64,000 nucleotides of DNA from Lepiota brunneoincarnata. Taxonomy: Eukaryota; Basidiomycota; Agaricomycetes; Agaricales; Agaricaceae. Both the position numbers and the translations under genes were made by a program. Positions 58,831 through 64,000 of this stretch are shown here, one piece after another (positions within the stretch are counted from its first letter, which is position 1; every line of letters begins with the position of its first letter). Location of the stretch: the NCBI GenBank assembly GCA_023014365.1, contig JAEBUN010000006.1, forward strand, positions 124,001 through 188,000. The letters run 5' to 3'. Below the pieces are notes generated by a model. It was given only the letters and a program-made list of their open reading frames with translations, was not told where the DNA came from and made no database searches.

Positions 58831-60975
58831 ATGGCCGTTCCAGATCGTGCCGAGTGGACAGCTTCACGCATCAACAGACTCCTTCGGCCTCTCAAATGCA
58901 AATGCCTGGCTCTTTCGTCGTATATGAAGGGAGCTTCCACGACGACGACGACCCTTGGGACTCAGTATCGGCCGCCCAATCAAGAGTTCCTGCCTTTGGA
59001 GGCACCGCCTAATATCGGCGTCCGTATCCATCTCAACAAGAGCGTGGTTCAAACTTTTCAACTTACCAAGAGGATACATGCTGTACGGGACTGCTATTCT
59101 GGCATCATCCTCAGGAAAAACAAGTCTAGAATTTATCACCGTGATGGATCAGACATTACAACGGTGCCCCCTCTTACTAGTTTGTGCTCGGTGATTCTCG
59201 GGGCTCGAATGCCATGTGACACGGAAGAGTCTCCAGAATCTGATGATAATGCGGGCCCAGGGGAGGATTTATATGATGCCATTCCTCCTGCCTACCGCCT
59301 GTGAGCTGACCCAACCACCACAATAAATTTTATCATGCTAATTACTTCGCACAGTCGGACCTTGGTTATGCACGCATTACATGTCATTCTCGACATCTGT
59401 CCTCCCCACGCAGGTCTTTATCTCACTCTCCTCGACGTCACTCTACAACGACGGCTTTATCATGAATCCGACGTGCTGATTAACATCATCTTGGATCGTG
59501 CATTCCAGTCCTCACAAGAGGACGATCTCCCTCGGATATCTCACCCAGCACACAAAAAGTTCCTTGTGGATTTGCTCTGTAAATGGAGTGCACAATTTCC
59601 CTGCGCCGCCTTTGTCCGCCTGGTCATCGGGGCTTTGCAGAGAGCACCATCTAATCTTGCCTGGACGACTAAAGCCACAAGGCGACTTGCCCGGAAGTTT
59701 GGCCGCGATGATATCAACCTATTCGCTCACTTTCTTGGAGGGCTTGTGGATACCACGCTAGTTCGCGAAAGGCTCAAGAGGAGGCCGGCAGACATGGCTC
59801 GTCTTCAGTCGCAACTTATGGAGTGGTTCAACATTGGGTTCGAAGCATGTACAATATCGATGCAGAAGTCGTCTATCGCGCAATTGACGATTCAGAACGA
59901 ATCACTGATCGAAACTGTCCTTCATCGTTATCGACATGGGATATCCGAACGCAGAGCACCGGAGTTCGAGGACATGTCGTTCATCAGTGCCATCGCTTGT
60001 TTTTACACCCTCTGGTTAGTGAGTGGATCGCGGCCGCTGGATCCACACGATATTTTGGTTGACGTTTTCCGGAATATACTCCCTTCGCCCTCGATCTATA
60101 CACCAGTATGCCGACAAATTTTTCAAAAGAGATCACTCGTTGGATGCGAAGAAATCCTACACACTATCGCTTCCGTGTTACATTTGTATGGATTCGCCTT
60201 ACTCAGAGCCTCCCTTTGGGCTTGTGCTCTTCACTACGTCGAAGGACTGGAAGTGGAGCAAATTTTGATAAATGAGTTTGGTGGAGATGCTGTCAGGAGA
60301 TTTAGGTTACGGTTGGTTGACAGTGTTGACGAAGCCGAACGGGGTTGCTTCGGTAAGGTCCCTGGTCCTGCTGCTCGCCATGGCAGTGAGAAGTCTAGGG
60401 ATCCAAAACTTCCTTACGACAACGAAGGGGTCCTGGGTCTGTGGGATTGGGAACCTGCTGTTGGTTGTTGGTTTCGCAACGACAAAGGGACACAAGATTT
60501 CCATCAAGGCCCACCAAAACGCAGGAGAATCGATCGACACCCACGTCTCGGGGGCAACCCTTCGTCCCCAGATGCGTCGCAGTCCCGCCGTCCAAACGGC
60601 AGAAACGGTGATTCGCAGAGTTATCACCGAAGTAACGATGTTGACGAGAACGCTCGAATGAGTAGAAGTTATGGGAATATCCCGCCAGCATTTGAGTTCG
60701 CTTCACTTCTCAGCGATGCATCGTCTGGCCGAACAGCTTTACATCGGAAAGACACGAGAGACGAGCAGCAAAGCCGCAAGGAGAGAGGGAATGATGGCGA
60801 GGAGAAACAAAACACCATGACCTCGGTTGTTTGTACAGGTGCAGGTGAGGACGACGATTTCGGTGCTCGGAATTCAGACCTCGAACAGCATATGCCATCA
60901 GAGGATTTTCTGGATTTGTTTAGAGTTACAGGTGTATCCTCTCCTGAGGTCGTATCGTATATACTCCCATCGTAA
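58831..60975 (+). CDS. Uncharacterised conserved-looking protein, 696 aa
   Basis: Two exons (58831-59300 and 59355-60975) give exactly 697 codons including stop. The start MAVPDRAEWTASRINRLLRP has good context. Residues about 40-150 are a mixed globular region (LEAPPNIGVRIHLNKSVVQ, RDCYSGIILRKNKSRIYHRD). Residues about 160-510 look all-helical and solvent-exposed, with Leu-rich helices and many Arg/Lys (LVDLLCKWSAQFPCAAFVRL, RKFGRDDINLFAHFLGGL, LYGFALLRASLWACALHYVEGL), like an ARM/HEAT-type scaffold, though no repeat consensus is certain. The last 180 residues are disordered and polar with basic patches (PPKRRRIDRHPR) that could be a nuclear signal. I do not recognise the family and assign no function. 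It is divergent from NAD kinase. Confidence 0.75.
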
Positions 60976-61074
60976 TGTCGCTGTGTTTGTTCGGACGAAG
61001 GGCGGGATATTCCGGTCCGTGAGTGAGTTTGGCTGCTTAGATCCCGCGTTCCTCTTCTTCCACGTCAGACCGCA

Positions 61075-61368
61075 ATGTCCAAGACGAGAGATCGGGAACC
61101 ATTCGCATTGTCCGATACCCTACGGGATCTTGCTTTGCTACGTACATCTGGCTTGGACTTGGCAACCTTGGTCCCTGCTTCGCCAGTAGATAATACCCAG
61201 TCATCGGCAGGGACCGAGGAAGCTCTGCAGAGCTCGCGTGAATATGTGCGGGCAGCGAGGAACGTTATTAAGGTCAATGACCGGGGGGATGCGGGTGTAC
61301 AAGGGCAGCGCATTGAAGACATCCGAGAGGAGCTCTCAGTTGTAGCGGAGGGACTCGCCGACGCGTGA
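61075..61368 (+). CDS. Small uncharacterised protein, 97 aa
   Basis: An uninterrupted frame begins MSKTRDREPFALSDTLRDL and ends SVVAEGLADA. It is polar, without membrane segments, with two likely helices (LSDTLRDLALLRTSGLDLATL and ALQSSREYVRAARNVIKVN) and a C-terminal helical stretch (RIEDIREELSVVAEGLADA) of coiled-coil character. It follows the previous gene by 99 bp on the same strand. I know no family for it. Amphipathic pattern and absence of low-complexity runs argue for a real small gene, but no intron or homology supports it. Confidence 0.5.
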   Translation: MSKTRDREPFALSDTLRDLALLRTSGLDLATLVPASPVDNTQSSAGTEEALQSSREYVRAARNVIKVNDRGDAGVQGQRIEDIREELSVVAEGLADA

Positions 61369-63125
61369 ACGTCAACTCGGCAGTGAGCCTATCTTCATTT
61401 TTCCGACCCACCCCGTGTAAACTGATTCCTAGCGCATCAGGGTGTTCAGGCGAATAGCCCCAGCCTATCGGGCATATCATGTTTTTACTCTCTTACCTCC
61501 AGTTATAAAACATCATTCCCTGGTCGCTTCTGCTTCCCTTCGGATTATCATCTCAATACTTCGTCGGTGGACCAGGCTGCCCGTGGGGCAGACCTATGTA
61601 TCTGTGCGGAACCTGGCTTTGTGTTGTTGATTGAATCCGTCTTGGTGGACATTTCGCTTGGTGGCCTCCTCTTTCCTGGCCGGTCAGGGTCCCGTTGCCA
61701 CGGCTCCAAGTGGCCGCCAGCTGTTGATTTAGTGTGCCACACACCTGGGTTCTCCATCTATTCCCGTGCTCTGAGTGGAAAAAAACACCAATATATCCAT
61801 CTGCGCGTGGCGTCGTACTGGTGTGCTCCTTACGAGGCTGACTATATCCAACATATCGGTTCCACGTCCTTTTCCTTCTTATTCCATCAAACAGGCCCAC
61901 CTGGACAGCTCTAGGATCATCAGCTACTAACATCCAGGTCACACCGGCAGGGGTCCTCCGTGGGGCATCCAGGTTCGATACCATCGCCAACTCAGCCCGT
62001 CTATCATTACCGCTGCATGCCCAAAATGACACGCTTGCCCCGTGCCCAGGTGCCAATTCGCTTCACCACAGAAGTCGACAGCAGAATCTGATGAAAGTGC
62101 CAGATCGCCGCTTCCCCTTCCTCGGAATGCCCCCCTACTTCAGACTTTAAATGCTGCTTGACTATCCTCTTTTGCTCCACATTTCTTGGATACTTTCTGT
62201 AACGACACCTTAAAATTGAATCAATTCTGGATGTAAAGGTGCTCGAGTGAGAGCGCCCAGGTACATTTCGGCACAAATCCAGGGAAGCAGGTAAAACCTC
62301 TCGCTTCTGCCCACTTGATTGACTATTCAGATCATAAGTCTCAGGTTCAAAGGTCACCTTACCAAGTAGGTGTTGGTGCCTTCGGGTTTAGAAAGGTATT
62401 CGTGGTGTTAAATCCTGCTGCTTCCGTCAACGACAGGTGACAAAGGTAACATCCCAGCGAGCCGCCAGCTGCAGTCCAGGCCCACCAAATGTTATGGGAG
62501 GCCAGAGGAAAGGTTTCTGGTTCTGGATGAAGCCACTGACCAGGAGATCCACTCGTTTCGAAGGAGACAGTCTCCGAGTCGGTTAGGATCTGGCGTGGGG
62601 AATCAACTGCAAGGGGTTTCCTCATCACAGTTTGGTAAGTATGAGCCTCATGGGAAGGCCACTTCGCCCAGGAACATCAACTGATGAACGTTGACGGTGC
62701 ATAAACCGGGCCTGAGGTTGCAATTGGCAATCGCGCCAGGGTGATGCCTTCTTTGGCGACGAAGACCTTTCCGATGATACTTGCGATGGGTTGTAGTGCT
62801 TGTATTTTGCAGACTCCCTTGTGCCATTCACGCATCTTGCAGGTGTAGGGGCGGAGGAAGGAGACTTGGAGGTGCACCCGCCCTCTTGATACCGCTCCTA
62901 ACCGTGATGAACTCCTTGTGCCCTCCTGCCGAAAGTACGATCTACTGGGGAAAGCCACGATGATGGGAGTGGTCAGTAGGGAGCCGAGCAGTCCACTGCA
63001 TCTCTTCACACCAGTTCTCGACCCCGACTCACTATCCCTGTCAGCCACTATGTTCTCTTTGGGCGGTGGAGCTATAAGAGCTCTGTTCGGACTCTGGGAT
63101 CAAATACCCTGACTGTGTTGCCTTC
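61369..63125. other. Gene-poor stretch, nothing identified
   Basis: Several overlapping open frames of 70-170 codons occur on both strands (largest 61553-62056 minus, 62007-62357 minus, 62677-63048 minus), but none has recognisable domains, consistent splice partners or protein-like hydrophobic patterning. I see no terminal repeats or transposase motifs. It may hold the MFS promoter, a non-coding transcript or a decayed sequence. Confidence 0.4.
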
Positions 63126-64000
63126 ATGGAGAAGAACTCTTCGAAGAATTCACGTTCCTCTCTGGAGTTAGAGAAACCAGTCAATCCTACTGGTAGCCGC
63201 AACAGCGTTGCCGCTAACGATAGTATTCTGGACGAGAATTTGGCTAGGTTCGAAGAATCCGTCTGGTGGAAGATGGACCTGTATATTCTTCCTGTCATCA
63301 CGATGTTCTACCTTTTATCCTGGCTGGTGGGTCCTCGAGACTGGAATATGTTTAGTATTTGCTGATTACTTTAGGACCGCACTAATCTTGGAAACGCCCG
63401 TGTAGCCGGGCTGCAGAAAGATTTAGCCTTGACGTCCAATCAGGTGAGCATTAGGTTTTCATGTCAAGCGGTTGCTGTAGGTTAATTTCCGAAGCAGTAC
63501 AGTATGGCATTGACTGTGACTTTTATGTGAGAGCGCAAAAAGCTCGACAGGGAAGAACGAATCTAAATATCCTCTAGTCCGTACATTGCCGTCGAGTTGC
63601 CCTCGAATCTTCTTTTGAAGGTGCAGCATAGATCGATTCTCACTTTCACAGTGGTTGAGATAAAAGTATTTTGTCCAGGTCGTCGGTCCAAACCTACTTC
63701 TCCCTGCCCTTATGTTGGGGTGGGGGATTGTTACTACTCTACAAGGTGAGCATTGGAGTGTTTTCGATATCAGATAAGGGGTACTCAACGGGGTGTAGGG
63801 CTGGTGAGAAACTACGCAGGGCTCCTTGCCTGCCGTTTCTTTATCGGCTTCTTTGAGGGCGGCCTCCTTCCCGGCGTCGTGTTGTATTTGTCTTTCTTCT
63901 ACCCTCGTACAATGCTACAGTCAAGGTAAGCCGCTTGGAAACTTCTCCTTATTGCCAGCACCTGATCTAGTTTGTTCCAGAATATCTGCTTTTTTCTCTT
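63126..64000 (+). CDS. MFS transporter, anion:cation symporter (Dal5/Tna1-like) family, 3' truncated by window end
   Basis: The start MEKNSSKNSRSSLELEKPV is a polar cytosolic N-terminus; then RFEESVWWKMDLYILPVITMFYLLSWL (helix 1) splices to DRTNLGNARVAGLQKDLALTSNQ, the classic loop of the ACS subfamily. Further exons read YSMALTVTFIPYIAVELPSNLLLK, VVGPNLLLPALMLGWGIVTTLQG, LVRNYAGLLACRFFIGFFEGGLLPGVVLYLSFFYPRTMLQSR and ISAFFS at the edge. Six or so in-phase introns are seen (for example 63327-63374, 63445-63501 area, 63524-63574). Family members carry allantoate, nicotinate, pantothenate, biotin-related or other small organic anions with protons; substrate cannot be told. About half the protein is present. 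Confidence 0.92.

Noticed and set aside
61553..62056. A 167-codon minus-strand frame in the gene-poor stretch
   Set aside because: Low-confidence composition (many Arg/Gln/Thr, no hydrophobic core pattern) and no homology I can recall.
1..64000. Transposons, tRNAs, rRNA or CRISPR arrays
   Set aside because: No transposase or reverse transcriptase motifs, terminal repeats, cloverleaf sequences or spaced repeats were recognised by reading; a dedicated scan could still find a tRNA.

Overview
The window is nuclear DNA of a filamentous basidiomycete, most likely an agaricomycete (mushroom-forming fungus). Genes are packed on both strands and are cut by many GT-AG introns of about 45-65 nt with CTAAT-like branch sites. 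The gene set is fungal: a class IV chitin synthase, a STE3 pheromone receptor, and DUF3684, DUF3712 and HbrB families. I found no bacterial, plasmid, CRISPR or recognisable transposon features. I rebuilt exons by hand from splice consensus, reading phase and remembered family alignments, so outer coordinates are firmer than inner exon edges.

Layout. 0-7 kb: a truncated minus-strand gene at the edge, a LETM1-domain mitochondrial protein (+), and the Ski-complex scaffold SKI3 (-). 7-30 kb: class IV chitin synthase (+), a large DUF3684 protein with an Hsp90-like ATPase domain (+), a basic nuclear protein (+), and a giant DUF3712 membrane protein (+). 30-40 kb: GPI mannosyltransferase 2 (-), a peroxin/dysferlin-domain protein (+), STE3 receptor (-), asparaginase/isoaspartyl peptidase (-), dynactin subunit 2 (+), and the HbrB/Bit61 TORC2 subunit (-). 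40-53 kb: mitochondrial tRNA threonylcarbamoyltransferase QRI7 (+), RDH54-type recombination translocase with two DUF2439 domains (+), a membrane-anchored amidohydrolase (-), and the ER ubiquitin ligase HRD1 (+). 53-64 kb: queuosine salvage protein (+), NAD kinase (-), two uncharacterised proteins (+), a gene-poor 1.75 kb stretch, and the 5' part of an MFS transporter (+) cut by the window end.

These are mostly unrelated housekeeping genes rather than a pathway cluster. Weak themes are the cell surface and membranes (chitin synthase, GPI anchor synthesis, HRD1), tRNA modification (QRI7, queuosine salvage) and genome maintenance (RDH54).

Two observations stand out. First, 7.8-29.2 kb holds ten apparent single-base frame breaks, nine of them extra bases, almost all in short same-base runs, in three of its four genes. 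I found none in the genes of the remaining ~42 kb. No substitution-type stop codons accompany them, which points to a poorly polished assembly segment more than to gene death. Second, the DUF3684 protein joins an N-terminal GHKL/sacsin-like ATPase to a C-terminal HExxH-x5-H motif with metzincin-like spacing. This may be an uncharacterised ATPase-metallopeptidase and is the best candidate here for an undescribed system.
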